This document shows positions 55,867 through 64,000 of a stretch of DNA of 64,000 bases, piece after piece. The position numbers and the translations under genes were made by a program. The notes under the pieces were generated by a model, which saw only the letters and a list, made by a program, of their open reading frames with translations, searched no databases and was not told where the DNA came from. Numbering within the stretch: position 1 is the stretch's first letter; every line of letters begins with the position of its first letter. The stretch is from Robiginitalea sediminis (GTDB lineage: Bacteria > Bacteroidota > Bacteroidia > Flavobacteriales > Flavobacteriaceae): contig NZ_NGNR01000002.1 of the NCBI RefSeq assembly GCF_002198115.1, forward strand, positions 541,558 through 605,557. Reading direction: 5' to 3'.

Positions 55867-55892
55867 TCCCCAAGAATAAAAACCACACCCAT

Positions 55893-56852
55893 ATGTTTCG
55901 TATACTGGCCAATGACGGCATTTCTGAGGCGGGGAAAGCGCGCCTTGAATCGGAAGGGTTCGAACTGATAACCACCCGGGTGGCCCAGGAGCAACTGGGC
56001 AAATTCCTGGAGCGGGAGGGTATTGCTGCCTTGCTGGTACGTTCGTCCACCCAGGTAACCCGGGAGGTGATTGACGCCGCCCCGGGACTCAAAATGATCG
56101 GACGCGCCGGGGTTGGCATGGACAACATAGATGTGGAGTATGCCCGCAGCAAGGGCATTCGCGTGGTCAATACCCCCGGGGCATCTGCCGATTCAGTGGC
56201 CGAACTGGTTTTTGCCCACTTGCTCGGAGGGGTGCGGTACCTACATGACTCCAACCGGCAAATGCCCCTGGAAGGGGACCAGACGTTCAAGGCCCTCAAG
56301 AAGTACTATTCAGGAGGCATTGAAGTGAAGGGGAAAACCCTTGGCATTGTTGGGTTTGGTCGTATCGGAAGGGCTGTTGCCCAGCGCGCCCTGGGCCTGG
56401 GCATGCAGGTCCTTTATTCTGACCCTGGCGTGGAAAAAGCCCGGGTTACCCTCAGTTTTGCGGACGGACAGGAAGTCCACTTTGAGCTTCAGGGCTCGTC
56501 CTTCGAAACCGTCCTGGCCAACGCCGATTTCCTGACCCTTCATGTGCCATCACAAGATAAGCCCCTCATTGGAGAAAAGGAACTGAAAGCCATGAAACCC
56601 GGGGCCGCCCTGATCAATACGGCCCGTGGCGGGGTTATAGACGAACCCGCCCTATTGCAGGCCCTGGAAACGGATCATATCCGCTTTGCAGCCCTGGATG
56701 TTTTTGCTTCGGAACCCAACCCCGAAATCCAATTGCTGATGCACCCGCAACTCTCGCTGAGCCCCCATATCGGCGCATCTACCCTGGAAGCCCAGGACCG
56801 GATTGGCCTGGAGCTGGCCGCCCAGGTTATCCAGGGGTTAAAAAACAACTAG
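55893..56852 (+). CDS. serA: D-3-phosphoglycerate dehydrogenase, short form
   Basis: A 319-residue NAD enzyme for the first step of serine synthesis. The cofactor motif is LGIVGFGRIGRAVA; catalytic residues are in NTARGGVIDE and LSPHIGAST. It has no C-terminal ACT domain, so serine feedback by the usual ACT mode is not expected. It pairs with serC upstream in one unit. Confidence 0.92.
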   Translation: MFRILANDGISEAGKARLESEGFELITTRVAQEQLGKFLEREGIAALLVRSSTQVTREVIDAAPGLKMIGRAGVGMDNIDVEYARSKGIRVVNTPGASADSVAELVFAHLLGGVRYLHDSNRQMPLEGDQTFKALKKYYSGGIEVKGKTLGIVGFGRIGRAVAQRALGLGMQVLYSDPGVEKARVTLSFADGQEVHFELQGSSFETVLANADFLTLHVPSQDKPLIGEKELKAMKPGAALINTARGGVIDEPALLQALETDHIRFAALDVFASEPNPEIQLLMHPQLSLSPHIGASTLEAQDRIGLELAAQVIQGLKNN

Positions 56853-56914
56853 GTTAGGCCGGATCGGGTAAACTTTATTACCTTACCCGGAGAATACTAA
56901 ACACTACTATTATT

Positions 56915-57550
56915 ATGTCTGGACTTTTAGACCTTTTAAGCAGCCCCATGGGGCAACTAATGATTCAGGGTGTAAGCCGGGAAACCGGGCAACCTGAAGA
57001 TAAAACCGCGGATGTCCTTTCCATGGCGCTTCCGGTCCTGATGGGGGCCATGAAAAAGAATGCATCGACCTCACAGGGGGCCCAGGGGCTTATGAGCGCC
57101 CTGTCTTCCAAGCATAGCGGCGGGATCCTGGACGACCTGGGAGGCCTGTTCGGAGGCGGTGTAGATTCCAATGTCCTGAATGACGGGGCGGGTATCCTGG
57201 GCCACGTCCTGGGTAACCGTCAGCCTGCCGTGGAAAGCGCGCTCAGCCAAAAATCCGGGATGGACCCTTCAGCTATTGCCAACATCCTCAAGATTGCCGC
57301 ACCAATCCTGATGGGCTACCTGGGAAGGCAAACCTCCCAAAGTAATATTTCCGATTCCAATGGCCTTACCTCCCTCCTCGGGAGCATGCTCGGGGGGCAA
57401 CCCCAGTCCAACCAGAGTCTGATAACCAGCCTGATCGATGCAGACGGAGACGGAAGCGTACTGGACGATGTTGCCGATATGGTTCTGGGAAGCAAGAATA
57501 AGAAAAGTGGTGGCCTGGGCGGTATGCTCGGAGGGCTCTTCGGAAAGTAG
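56915..57550 (+). CDS. DUF937-family protein
   Basis: A 211-residue protein rich in Gly, Leu and Ser. It matches the DUF937 family: VLSMALPVLMGAMKKNAS near the start and ILKIAAPILMGYLGRQTSQS in the middle, two related helical repeats. Gly-rich linkers end in GLGGMLGGLFGK. There is no signal peptide. Function unknown. A strong terminator follows. Confidence 0.85.
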   Translation: MSGLLDLLSSPMGQLMIQGVSRETGQPEDKTADVLSMALPVLMGAMKKNASTSQGAQGLMSALSSKHSGGILDDLGGLFGGGVDSNVLNDGAGILGHVLGNRQPAVESALSQKSGMDPSAIANILKIAAPILMGYLGRQTSQSNISDSNGLTSLLGSMLGGQPQSNQSLITSLIDADGDGSVLDDVADMVLGSKNKKSGGLGGMLGGLFGK

Positions 57551-57570
57551 ACCTGAAACCACCCATCAAA

Positions 57571-57602
57571 AAAAAACCACCGGAAATCCGGTGGTTTTTT
57601 TA
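57571..57602 (+). terminator. Terminator after the DUF937 gene
   Basis: AACCACCGGA and TCCGGTGGTT form a perfect 10-bp stem with a two-base loop, flanked by A and T runs. It can act in both directions. Confidence 0.9.
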
Positions 57603-57624
57603 TTTTAAGGAAAAAGAAAAACCC

Positions 57625-58074
57625 ATGAAGCATTGGAGTTCATTTCTTTGGGTAGTGCTACTCCTCGGTCTGGCAGCCGGATGTGGGTCCCAGCAAGGCG
57701 TGGAATTATCCGAAGCAGAAAGGGCCATCTTTGCTCAGTCCGAGCCCGACAGTGTGGTTATCGCCGATGCAGAATCCAAATATGAAATCGTCATTATTGA
57801 CCCGGGCTTCTACAATTGGCTGGTAAGTGTGGCGCACCCGGAAGGGTATTACTCACAGACTTTTCTGGAGACCCGCAATGCGGTTTATGTAACCAATTGG
57901 AACAACCGGGTACTACTGCCCGGACAGTTTGACCCCAACCTCTATGAATGGCCTATAGATTATGACCCGAGGATCGACTATGGCTATGAGGTAAACTACA
58001 AATTATACAACTATTTCATTTATTTCCAGCGCAAGTACAAGCAGCGTTTGGGGCCCTACCTCCCCCGACTATAA
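57625..58074 (+). CDS. Lipoprotein, DUF6146-like
   Basis: A 149-residue lipoprotein with signal peptide ending GLAAGC (Cys20). The mature part has YEIVIIDPGFYNWL, YYSQTFLETRNAVYVTNW and DYGYEVNYKLYNYFIYFQ, a Tyr-rich C-terminal half of the kind I recall from Bacteroidota DUF6146 proteins. The role is unknown. It begins 23 bases after the terminator. Confidence 0.7.
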   Translation: MKHWSSFLWVVLLLGLAAGCGSQQGVELSEAERAIFAQSEPDSVVIADAESKYEIVIIDPGFYNWLVSVAHPEGYYSQTFLETRNAVYVTNWNNRVLLPGQFDPNLYEWPIDYDPRIDYGYEVNYKLYNYFIYFQRKYKQRLGPYLPRL

Positions 58075-58079
58075 TTTTT

Positions 58080-58087
58080 TATCTTTG
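58080..58087 (+). promoter_or_regulatory. -7 promoter element before the small membrane protein gene
   Basis: TATCTTTG lies 18 bases before the ATG at 58106 and directly after the stop codon of the previous gene. No -33 box is clear. Confidence 0.45.
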
Positions 58088-58105
58088 GTCCGCTTAATAC
58101 GGGCC

Positions 58106-58423
58106 ATGGAAAAACTCAAGAAGCGCTGGGGGATTACCTCCAATTTCCAGCTTATAGTCATCTGTGTGGTTTTCGCCATTACGGGATCCGCATCGGTTTG
58201 GGTAGCCAAACCCTTCCTGCAATGGATTGGACTGGATGCCCTGAAGGGACATGAAGCCTGGTGGGGGGGTTGGGTATACTGGACACTCCGGCTGCTGCTG
58301 ATTTTCCCCTTTTACCAAATCCTGTTGGTTGCTTTTGGGTGGCTTTTTGGGCAGTTCCGGTTTTTCTGGGCCTTTGAGAAGAAAATGCTCAAACGCCTGG
58401 GTTTGGGCTTCCTTTTTTCCTGA
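58106..58423 (+). CDS. Small membrane protein, DUF6787-like
   Basis: A 105-residue protein with two or three membrane segments (about 14-38, 45-70 and 70-88). The aromatic-rich motif RFFWAFEKKMLKRLGL near the C-terminus and KKRWGITSNFQL at the N-terminus resemble small Bacteroidota proteins filed as DUF6787; this name is from memory. The ATG at 58106 is chosen, as an in-frame TTG upstream lies inside the -7 box. Function unknown. Confidence 0.65.
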   Translation: MEKLKKRWGITSNFQLIVICVVFAITGSASVWVAKPFLQWIGLDALKGHEAWWGGWVYWTLRLLLIFPFYQILLVAFGWLFGQFRFFWAFEKKMLKRLGLGFLFS

Positions 58424-58463
58424 ATTGGGAAATTCTTAACATTCTTACTGGGTGCCCATCGGT

Positions 58464-58471
58464 TACCTTTG
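58464..58471 (+). promoter_or_regulatory. -7 promoter element of the TonB receptor module
   Basis: TACCTTTG, an exact TAnnTTTG, 18 bases before the ATG at 58490. No TTG lies at -33 spacing, which could mean that an activator is needed. Confidence 0.5.
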
Positions 58472-58489
58472 TAGGGATAGCGCAGTAAA

Positions 58490-58810
58490 ATGGTCAGAAG
58501 CTTTCTTGCATCTTTCTTCCTCCTGACCCTGGTTTTACCGGGAACTGCTCAGATGTGGCATGCCTTCTATGGGCATGTTGAGATCCACTGCCAGGCAGAT
58601 ATCCCCAACCACTTTCACCAGGCGGAATTCAACTGCGATTTTCACACCTTTTTTGCATCGCCTTCGGCGCTTCCGGTTCCGTTAACCCTGGAGGTTTTCC
58701 GTGAAAGCGTCCGGGAAGCAATGCTCCCGGCATACCGGTGTCCTGCCGAAGAACGCCCTTGGGTGCTAATGCGCCTGAGAGGTCCGCCACATGGGGTTCA
58801 GACTTCCTGA
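58490..58810 (+). CDS. Secreted His/Cys-rich small protein
   Basis: A 106-residue protein with a signal peptide to about residue 20 (VLPGTAQ). The mature first half is dense in metal-ligand residues: WHAFYGHVEIHCQ, then NHFHQAEFNCDFHTFF, i.e. six histidines and two cysteines in 30 residues. The second half is ordinary. Small proteins of this kind often precede TonB receptors in flavobacteria. A role in binding a metal such as zinc or copper is my inference. It is 33 bases before the receptor gene. Confidence 0.65.
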   Translation: MVRSFLASFFLLTLVLPGTAQMWHAFYGHVEIHCQADIPNHFHQAEFNCDFHTFFASPSALPVPLTLEVFRESVREAMLPAYRCPAEERPWVLMRLRGPPHGVQTS

Positions 58811-58843
58811 TTTATCCCCCATTTTCATTAAACTGTTATTCTC

Positions 58844-61249
58844 ATGAGATACCCTTTAGTGTCTCTTATCCTCTTTATCCTGTTAGGGACTTCCGTCTAT
58901 GGGCAGCAATGCCGCATGGTACTGAAAGGCCGGGTGGTGGACTACCACGACCAGACTCCCCTTGCCGGGGCCGTTCTGGAGCTTTTGGAACGCGGTGTGT
59001 ATACCACCACGGATTTTGACGGCACCTTCCAATTTGAGGGCCTTTGCCCGGACGTATACGAATTGCAGGTATCGCATATCGAATGCCGTCCGGTTACCCA
59101 GGTAATAGACCTTCAACAGGATACCGAGATTAAAATCACCCTGGAACACCATATCGAAGCCCTGGAGGAAGTTACCGTCCTCGGGGAGGCGAATCCCAAT
59201 GAGGTACGTTCAGGAGCGGAGGTAGTCCTGGACGAGGAAACCCTTTCCCAATACAGCAGCGGAAGTCTGGGGGATGCCCTGAAGGAAATCAGTGGTGTTT
59301 CCAGTATTAATACCGGTGCTTCCATTGTGAAACCGGTGATCCAGGGACTCTACGGGAGCAGGGTGTTGATCCTGAAAAACGAGGTGCGGCTTCAGGATAT
59401 GGAATGGGGGGAGGAACACGCCCCGAATGTGGACCTGAACAGTTCGGACAATGTCCGGGTGATTAAAGGGTCCGGAGCCCTGAGATATGGAGGGGATGCC
59501 GTAGGCGGTGTGATCGTCCTTGAAAACGACAGGACCCTCCGGCGCGACAGCCTTTGGGGTAATACCATGCTTTCGGGCCTGACTAATGGCCGCGGGGGCA
59601 GTATCTCTTCTGAACTTACACGAAGCTGGCAATCCGGGCTTTATGCCAGGGCCCAGGCCAGTTTCAGAAGACTGGGGGATACCGAAGCCCCGGACTATGT
59701 CCTTTCCAATACCGGCAACCAGCAAATCGGGGTAACCCTCGAAGTGGGAAATTCCCAGTTTGAATCCGGGTGGAGCCTCTTTTACTCCTATTACGATGCC
59801 ACCCTGGGAATTCTCCGGGCTTCCCACATCGGAAATATCGATGACCTGATCCGCAGCATTAATAACGGTACCCCGGAAGTAGTCGACCCCTTTACCTACA
59901 CCATCGCAGAACCCCGGCAGGAAGTCGCCCACCACTTGGGTAAAGCCACCTATTATAAGAGGTTCTCTGGGCTGGGTAAATGGGAGTTGCAATACGATTT
60001 CCAGCAGAACCAACGGTTCGAATTCGATGTGAACCGCACACAATCGGACGCCGGAAGGCCATCCATAGACCTGACCCTTACTACCCACAGCCTGAGTACA
60101 AACTTGTCAATAGACCGTTTTCAGGGCTTTGACCTGGAAGTGGGGCTGTTGGGGAGGTACCAGGACAACTTTGCCGACCCTGCCACAGGGGTCCGGCGGT
60201 TGATCCCGGATTATAACCGTTATGAAGTGGGCGGATATGCTACGGCCGAATGGCTTGTGGACGAGGCCTGGACGGCTGATGCCGGTGTTCGGTACGATTA
60301 CAGTCGGACCGATGCCAAAAAGTTCTACCGTACCAGCAGGTGGGAAGAACGCGGCTACGATGAGGATTTTGCGGATATCATCATCGAAGACCTCGGTACC
60401 CAGCTGCTGACTAACCCGGTGCTGGATTTCAGCAATGTCTCGGCTTCGGCAGGGGTTACCTGGCATCCGAACAGCACTTGGACGGCCGGCCTGCAGGTTT
60501 CCCGGGCAGAGCGTGCCCCAAACCCGTCTGAACTTTTCAGCGACGGGCTGCACCACTCTGCTGCCAGGATTGAGCTGGGCGATCTCCGGATTGAAAAGGA
60601 AACCTCTTATAAGGGATCGCTTAACCTGGTTTATGACAGGGGCGGGTTCCGTGCTGAGGTGACCCCTTATGTCCAAAGACTGTCCGGGTTTATCCTCCTG
60701 GAGCCTACCGGTACCGAGTTTACCATCAGAGGTGCCTTCCCCGTTTGGTCTTACCGGCAAACCGATGCCAGCCTTGCTGGGGTGGACGTAAACCTGGGGA
60801 ATACCTGGGGTGCCGGGTTTTCCAGCACCCATCAGTTTTCGCTTGTAAAGGGAAGGGATCTGGACCTGGATACCCCCCTGATCAACGTCCCAGCTGCGAG
60901 GACGCGAAATGAGCTGGTGTGGGAAAAACAGGCCTGGCACGACTTTCAGTTCGGGCTGGAAAGTCTGTATGTTTTCCGGCAAAACGAATTCCCGGAAAAT
61001 ATAGTAGTGTTTTCCCCTGAACAGGGGCAGGACGTGGAGTTGGCGATAAATACCCCTCCCCCGGCCTACCACCTGCTCAACCTGCATGCCGGGATCGGAT
61101 GGCCGAAGCTGGAGAAGGCATCGGTACGCATCACTCTGCATGCCCAAAATGTTTTGAATGTTTCCTACCGGGATTACCTGGACCGGCTGCGCTATTTCGC
61201 CGACAGCCCCGGCAGGAACCTGATCCTGAATATTCTGTTTAAATATTAA
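58844..61249 (+). CDS. TonB-dependent outer-membrane receptor
   Basis: An 801-residue receptor. A signal peptide (to about 21) is followed by a carboxypeptidase-regulatory-like domain (about 27-105) with three cysteines (QQCRM, GLCPD, HIECRP). The plug (about 118-230) has SIVKPVIQGLYGSRVLIL and VRVIKGSGALRYGGDAVGG, and the 22-strand beta barrel ends in ILNILFKY, with the C-terminal aromatic residue expected of outer-membrane proteins. It imports a bound compound across the outer membrane using TonB energy. The neighbours suggest a metal or metal complex. No SusD partner is present. Confidence 0.92.
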   Translation: MRYPLVSLILFILLGTSVYGQQCRMVLKGRVVDYHDQTPLAGAVLELLERGVYTTTDFDGTFQFEGLCPDVYELQVSHIECRPVTQVIDLQQDTEIKITLEHHIEALEEVTVLGEANPNEVRSGAEVVLDEETLSQYSSGSLGDALKEISGVSSINTGASIVKPVIQGLYGSRVLILKNEVRLQDMEWGEEHAPNVDLNSSDNVRVIKGSGALRYGGDAVGGVIVLENDRTLRRDSLWGNTMLSGLTNGRGGSISSELTRSWQSGLYARAQASFRRLGDTEAPDYVLSNTGNQQIGVTLEVGNSQFESGWSLFYSYYDATLGILRASHIGNIDDLIRSINNGTPEVVDPFTYTIAEPRQEVAHHLGKATYYKRFSGLGKWELQYDFQQNQRFEFDVNRTQSDAGRPSIDLTLTTHSLSTNLSIDRFQGFDLEVGLLGRYQDNFADPATGVRRLIPDYNRYEVGGYATAEWLVDEAWTADAGVRYDYSRTDAKKFYRTSRWEERGYDEDFADIIIEDLGTQLLTNPVLDFSNVSASAGVTWHPNSTWTAGLQVSRAERAPNPSELFSDGLHHSAARIELGDLRIEKETSYKGSLNLVYDRGGFRAEVTPYVQRLSGFILLEPTGTEFTIRGAFPVWSYRQTDASLAGVDVNLGNTWGAGFSSTHQFSLVKGRDLDLDTPLINVPAARTRNELVWEKQAWHDFQFGLESLYVFRQNEFPENIVVFSPEQGQDVELAINTPPPAYHLLNLHAGIGWPKLEKASVRITLHAQNVLNVSYRDYLDRLRYFADSPGRNLILNILFKY

Positions 61250-61261
61250 AACTAAAAATCT

Positions 61262-61834
61262 ATGATACGCAATACCTTTAACCTGATTTCTGAAAACACC
61301 ACCCGCATCCTGATCTTGCTGTTGGCCTTAGGGTTCACCGCGTGCAGCAATGACGACGACGATCCGGAGCCGGTAAATGAAGAAGAGATCATTACCACCG
61401 TGAGGGTTACCCTCCAGGCCGCTGGCGGCACTGTGACCCTGCAGTCCCAGGACCTGGACGGAGACGGGCCCAATCCGCCGGAAGTGACAGTATCTGGCCC
61501 TTTGCAGGCCAATACGACCTACACCGGATCGGTTCAGGTCCTGAACGAAACCGAAACCCCGACTGAAAATATTACGGAGGAAGTGGAGGAAGAAGCCGAA
61601 GAACACCAGTTCTTTTACGGAGTTTCCGGAAGTATTAACCAGGTCACCTATACCGACCAGGATGCCAATGGCAACCCCATCGGTCTTTCCTTTACCCTGG
61701 AAACCGGTGCGGCAGGTGCTGCAGGGCTTACCGTAACCCTGAGACACGAGCCGAAGAAACCCAACGACGGTACCCTTACCGATGCCGGAGGGGAAACCGA
61801 TGTGGCACAGAGCTTTACCCTCGCCGTACAATAG
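61262..61834 (+). CDS. Acidic surface-type lipoprotein next to the TonB receptor
   Basis: A 190-residue lipoprotein: signal peptide ending GFTAC (Cys28), followed at once by SNDDDD, a strong candidate for the acidic surface-export signal of Bacteroidota lipoproteins. The rest has TTVRVTLQAAGGTVTL and the acid-rich EEVEEEAEEHQFFYG. Similar proteins beside TonB receptors are often labelled 'type 1 periplasmic binding fold', which I cannot confirm. It follows the receptor by 12 bases, so they are co-transcribed, and it may collect the ligand at the surface. Confidence 0.75.
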   Translation: MIRNTFNLISENTTRILILLLALGFTACSNDDDDPEPVNEEEIITTVRVTLQAAGGTVTLQSQDLDGDGPNPPEVTVSGPLQANTTYTGSVQVLNETETPTENITEEVEEEAEEHQFFYGVSGSINQVTYTDQDANGNPIGLSFTLETGAAGAAGLTVTLRHEPKKPNDGTLTDAGGETDVAQSFTLAVQ

Positions 61835-61854
61835 TCTGAGGAATCCCGATGTAT

Positions 61855-61887
61855 ACCGCCCGGCTTCGCAGCCGGGCGGTTTTTTAT
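61855..61887. terminator. Terminator after the lipoprotein gene
   Basis: ACCGCCCGGCT and AGCCGGGCGGT form a perfect 11-bp stem with the loop TCGC, followed by five T residues. The stop codon of the convergent small gene (61884-61886) lies at the end of this T run, so the minus-strand transcript also enters the hairpin. Confidence 0.9.
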
Positions 61888-62174
61888 TTCGGGGCCTTGG
61901 TAAAAAGCCGGCTTACGTAATAGGTGTAGATCCACATCAGGGTAAAGGTCGGCACGACATCTGTACCCGGGAGAAGCTCTTCTGCAAAGGCGATAAAACC
62001 AGCAGCTTTCCCGGCCCTGCCCGCGTACATCCGGGTCATGAGCCACCCGGCCACCGGCGCCCAGACCAGGTCCAGGGCAGGCCCCAGCCCGGGGACCAAC
62101 AGGGACAACATCCCTACCCCGTCCAGGAGTAGCCCGAGGAGGAGCTTGCGCATTTTTCCGTCAGAATCTGCCAT
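61884..62174 (-). CDS. Small membrane protein of unknown function
   Basis: A 96-residue protein with about three hydrophobic segments (about 10-27, 30-47 and 70-87). It contains LVPGLGPALDLVWAPVAGWL, a pattern seen in small Bacteroidota membrane proteins without known role. It starts 19 bases after folE on the same strand, so it may be co-transcribed with it. Confidence 0.65.
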   Translation of the reverse strand: MADSDGKMRKLLLGLLLDGVGMLSLLVPGLGPALDLVWAPVAGWLMTRMYAGRAGKAAGFIAFAEELLPGTDVVPTFTLMWIYTYYVSRLFTKAPK

Positions 62175-62193
62175 AACTTGGGGGTTCCTCCGC

Positions 62194-62805
62194 TTAGGAG
62201 AGGTCAGAACTGATTAATTTGAGGAATTCATTGCGGGTTTCAATTTTCTCGAATTGCCCGCGAAATCCGGAAGTGGTCGTTACTGAATTCTGTTTTTGAA
62301 CCCCGCGCATCATCATGCACATGTGGGCGGCTTCGATTACCACGGCAACCCCCTTGGGTTTTAAGGTGGTGTTGATGCATTCCAGGATATCATCGGTAAG
62401 GCGTTCCTGCACCTGCAGGCGGCGGGCGAAAACATCCACCACCCTGGGGATTTTGCTAAGCCCCACAATATGCCCGTCAGGGATATAGGCCACATGGGCT
62501 TTGCCAAAAAAGGGCAGCATATGGTGTTCGCAGAGGGAGTAAACCTCTATATCCTTGATAAGGACCATCTCGCTGTAGGATTCCCGGAACATAGCACTGC
62601 GGAGGATCTCGACGGCATCCTGCCGATACCCCTGGGTGAGGAACAACATGGCCTTGGCAGCCCTTTCCGGGGTCTTTACGAGGCCTTCCCGGGCCGCATC
62701 TTCCCCGAGTTCGTCAATAATGCCTTCATACCGGCTTTTTAATTCTGTGGTAACTTCAATATTGTATTCCTCCAGATAACGGTAGGGTGCCATAAGGTTG
62801 TGCAT
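62194..62805 (-). CDS. folE: GTP cyclohydrolase I
   Basis: A 203-residue enzyme that makes 7,8-dihydroneopterin triphosphate from GTP, the first step to folate. The zinc ligands are in [11 protein letters not shown] and [31 protein letters not shown] is the substrate-side block. It is decameric in known members. It is divergent from lolD. Confidence 0.95.
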   Translation of the reverse strand: MHNLMAPYRYLEEYNIEVTTELKSRYEGIIDELGEDAAREGLVKTPERAAKAMLFLTQGYRQDAVEILRSAMFRESYSEMVLIKDIEVYSLCEHHMLPFFGKAHVAYIPDGHIVGLSKIPRVVDVFARRLQVQERLTDDILECINTTLKPKGVAVVIEAAHMCMMMRGVQKQNSVTTTSGFRGQFEKIETRNEFLKLISSDLS

Positions 62806-62960
62806 TTGGTTTAAAGATGCTAAAAAAATCCCATACTGCCCGGACTTGACCAGCCAAAAACAGCCTGGTGCTACTCACCCGGCGAAACGGTGTCTCAAGG
62901 TCGTTCCCATTTTGTCCTTTCTGTGCGAATGCGTACTTTCAGGCCGCAAATACTTACCCC

Positions 62961-63626
62961 ATGATCCGGGCAACCGACATCCACAAATTCTACGGCGAAC
63001 TCGAAGTCCTCAAAGGGGTAAGCCTGGAGATTGCCAAAGGCGAAATCGTCTCTGTAGTAGGGGCTTCCGGAGCAGGCAAGACTACCTTGTTACAGATCCT
63101 GGGAACCCTTGACTCCCCTTCCCCCGGATACCCCACGCAAATCGAGATAGACGGGCAGGATGTGACACGATTGGGGTCCAAACAACTGGCGCGCTTCCGC
63201 AACCGGCATGTCGGGTTTATATTTCAGTTTCACCAACTCCTCCCGGAATTTACGGCCCTGGAAAATGTCTGTATCCCCGCATACATAATGGGTGCTGGCA
63301 AGGAGGAAGCCGAAAGGGATGCGGCCGAGATCATGACCTTCCTGGGGCTGGAACACCGCCTGGGGCATAAACCGTCGGAGCTTTCCGGAGGGGAACAGCA
63401 ACGGGTGGCCGTAGCCCGTGCCCTGATCAACAAACCCGGTGTTATCCTGGCCGATGAGCCCAGCGGTAACCTGGACTCTGCCAGTGCAGACCGCCTGCAC
63501 CGCCTGTTTTTCGACCTGCGCGATTCCTATGGGCAGACCTTTGTCATTGTCACCCACAACAAGGAGCTTGCCGGGATGGCAGACCGGAAACTGACTATGG
63601 TCGATGGCAGGATTGTCTCCCAGTAG
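62961..63626 (+). CDS. lolD: LolD-type ABC transporter ATPase
   Basis: A 221-residue ABC ATPase. Walker A is [12 protein letters not shown], the signature [15 protein letters not shown], Walker [14 protein letters not shown]. The size and pattern are of the LolD/MacB-type subfamily, which energises lipoprotein release or export from the inner membrane. No permease gene is adjacent, as is common in this phylum. I start at 62961 ([12 protein letters not shown]); an upstream GTG in frame is unlikely. Confidence 0.88.
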   Translation: MIRATDIHKFYGELEVLKGVSLEIAKGEIVSVVGASGAGKTTLLQILGTLDSPSPGYPTQIEIDGQDVTRLGSKQLARFRNRHVGFIFQFHQLLPEFTALENVCIPAYIMGAGKEEAERDAAEIMTFLGLEHRLGHKPSELSGGEQQRVAVARALINKPGVILADEPSGNLDSASADRLHRLFFDLRDSYGQTFVIVTHNKELAGMADRKLTMVDGRIVSQ

Positions 63627-63630
63627 TTCC

Positions 63631-64000
63631 ATGGATCCAAGCCAACTCTACGAATTCCTCGAAGCCAAGACGCTGGAATACCAGAAGCCGGAATTCCTGG
63701 AATCCGACCCCATCCAGATCCCACACAGGTATTCCAAAAAGGAAGATATCGAGATAAGCGGGTTCCTTACCGCTACCATTGCCTGGGGAAACCGGAAAAG
63801 CATTATCCAGAACGCGGCAGGGATGCTGGAGCGCATGGACCAATCCCCCCATGCTTTTGTACTATCGGCCAATGCTGCGGAACTCAAACGCCTCGGGACT
63901 TTCGTACACCGGACCTTCAATGGTTCCGACCTTAAGGCCTTTATCCTCGGGTTACGCCATATTTACAAATCCTACGGGGGATTCGAACCCCTTTTTGCCC
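63631..64000 (+). CDS. TIGR02757 family protein, 5' part (runs off the window)
   Basis: The ATG at 63631 opens a frame of 123 codons that continues past base 64000. The motifs FLESDPIQIPHRYSKKEDIE, SGFLTATIAWGNRKSI, then FVHRTFNGSDLKAFI, are those of TIGR02757 (DUF2400), a family of unknown function that is common in Bacteroidota. The gene begins four bases after lolD, so the two are probably one operon. Confidence 0.85.
   Translation, partial: MDPSQLYEFLEAKTLEYQKPEFLESDPIQIPHRYSKKEDIEISGFLTATIAWGNRKSIIQNAAGMLERMDQSPHAFVLSANAAELKRLGTFVHRTFNGSDLKAFILGLRHIYKSYGGFEPLFA

Noticed and set aside
59210-61147. Two long minus-strand frames opposite the TonB receptor
   Set aside because: Both lie entirely within the receptor gene, and the receptor's motifs and C-terminus are clear.

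Overview
The window reads as chromosomal DNA of a marine-type member of the Flavobacteriaceae (phylum Bacteroidota). Evidence: a PorX-type response regulator of the type IX secretion system, the fused lpxC-fabZ gene, a TonB receptor with an N-terminal carboxypeptidase-regulatory-like domain, lipoproteins with acidic residues after the lipobox cysteine, almost no Shine-Dalgarno sequences, and many upstream copies of the flavobacterial -7 promoter element TAnnTTTG, some with a -33 TTG/TTTG 17-23 bp before it. The DNA is moderately GC-rich; Robiginitalea or a close relative is my guess from protein style, not from a search. I saw no rRNA, tRNA, insertion sequence, prophage or CRISPR array.

Layout. 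1-9.8 kb: the 5' end of a sensor histidine kinase, a lipoprotein dipeptidase, a hotdog thioesterase, an aldehyde dehydrogenase, two conserved proteins of unknown role, the cysteine pair cysE-cysM, CorA and a divergent TruA-like enzyme. 9.8-20.3 kb: a MoxR-type AAA ATPase with its von Willebrand A partner, lying downstream of a complete histidine operon (hisG-D-C-B-H-A-dinB-F-IE). The operon is preceded by a histidine-rich leader peptide and an attenuator. 20.3-24.1 kb: an SPFH/prohibitin protein, a membrane VWA protein, a possible small membrane peptide and fabG. 24.1-31.1 kb: sucD, an LpxD-like paralog, efp, lpxA, lpxC-fabZ, lpxD and an HD hydrolase, i.e. a lipid A operon.

31.1-43.6 kb: porX, then an AT-rich accessory patch (about 33.0-36.3 kb) with two small regulators, two related membrane proteins of unknown function on either side of tsaE, and a tiny lipoprotein made of three VDKRYVT repeats that has tandem promoters and its own terminator. 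Then ald, proline dehydrogenase, aroB, a second DinB protein, an Lrp regulator, an M14 carboxypeptidase and a second XRE regulator. 43.6-57.6 kb: terC, a sterol-desaturase-like enzyme, parE-parC, ychF, an exported protein, a ferredoxin, a LuxC-like reductase, serC-serA and a DUF937 protein. 57.6-64 kb: two small conserved proteins, then a module (secreted His/Cys-rich protein, TonB receptor, acidic lipoprotein) that may handle a metal; folE; lolD; and the start of a TIGR02757 protein.

Most genes are core metabolism and envelope biogenesis (histidine, cysteine, serine, shikimate, lipid A, fatty acids). The most distinctive signals are the his attenuator, the repeat lipoprotein with its tandem promoters, the three-copy membrane module around tsaE, and the putative metal-uptake module.
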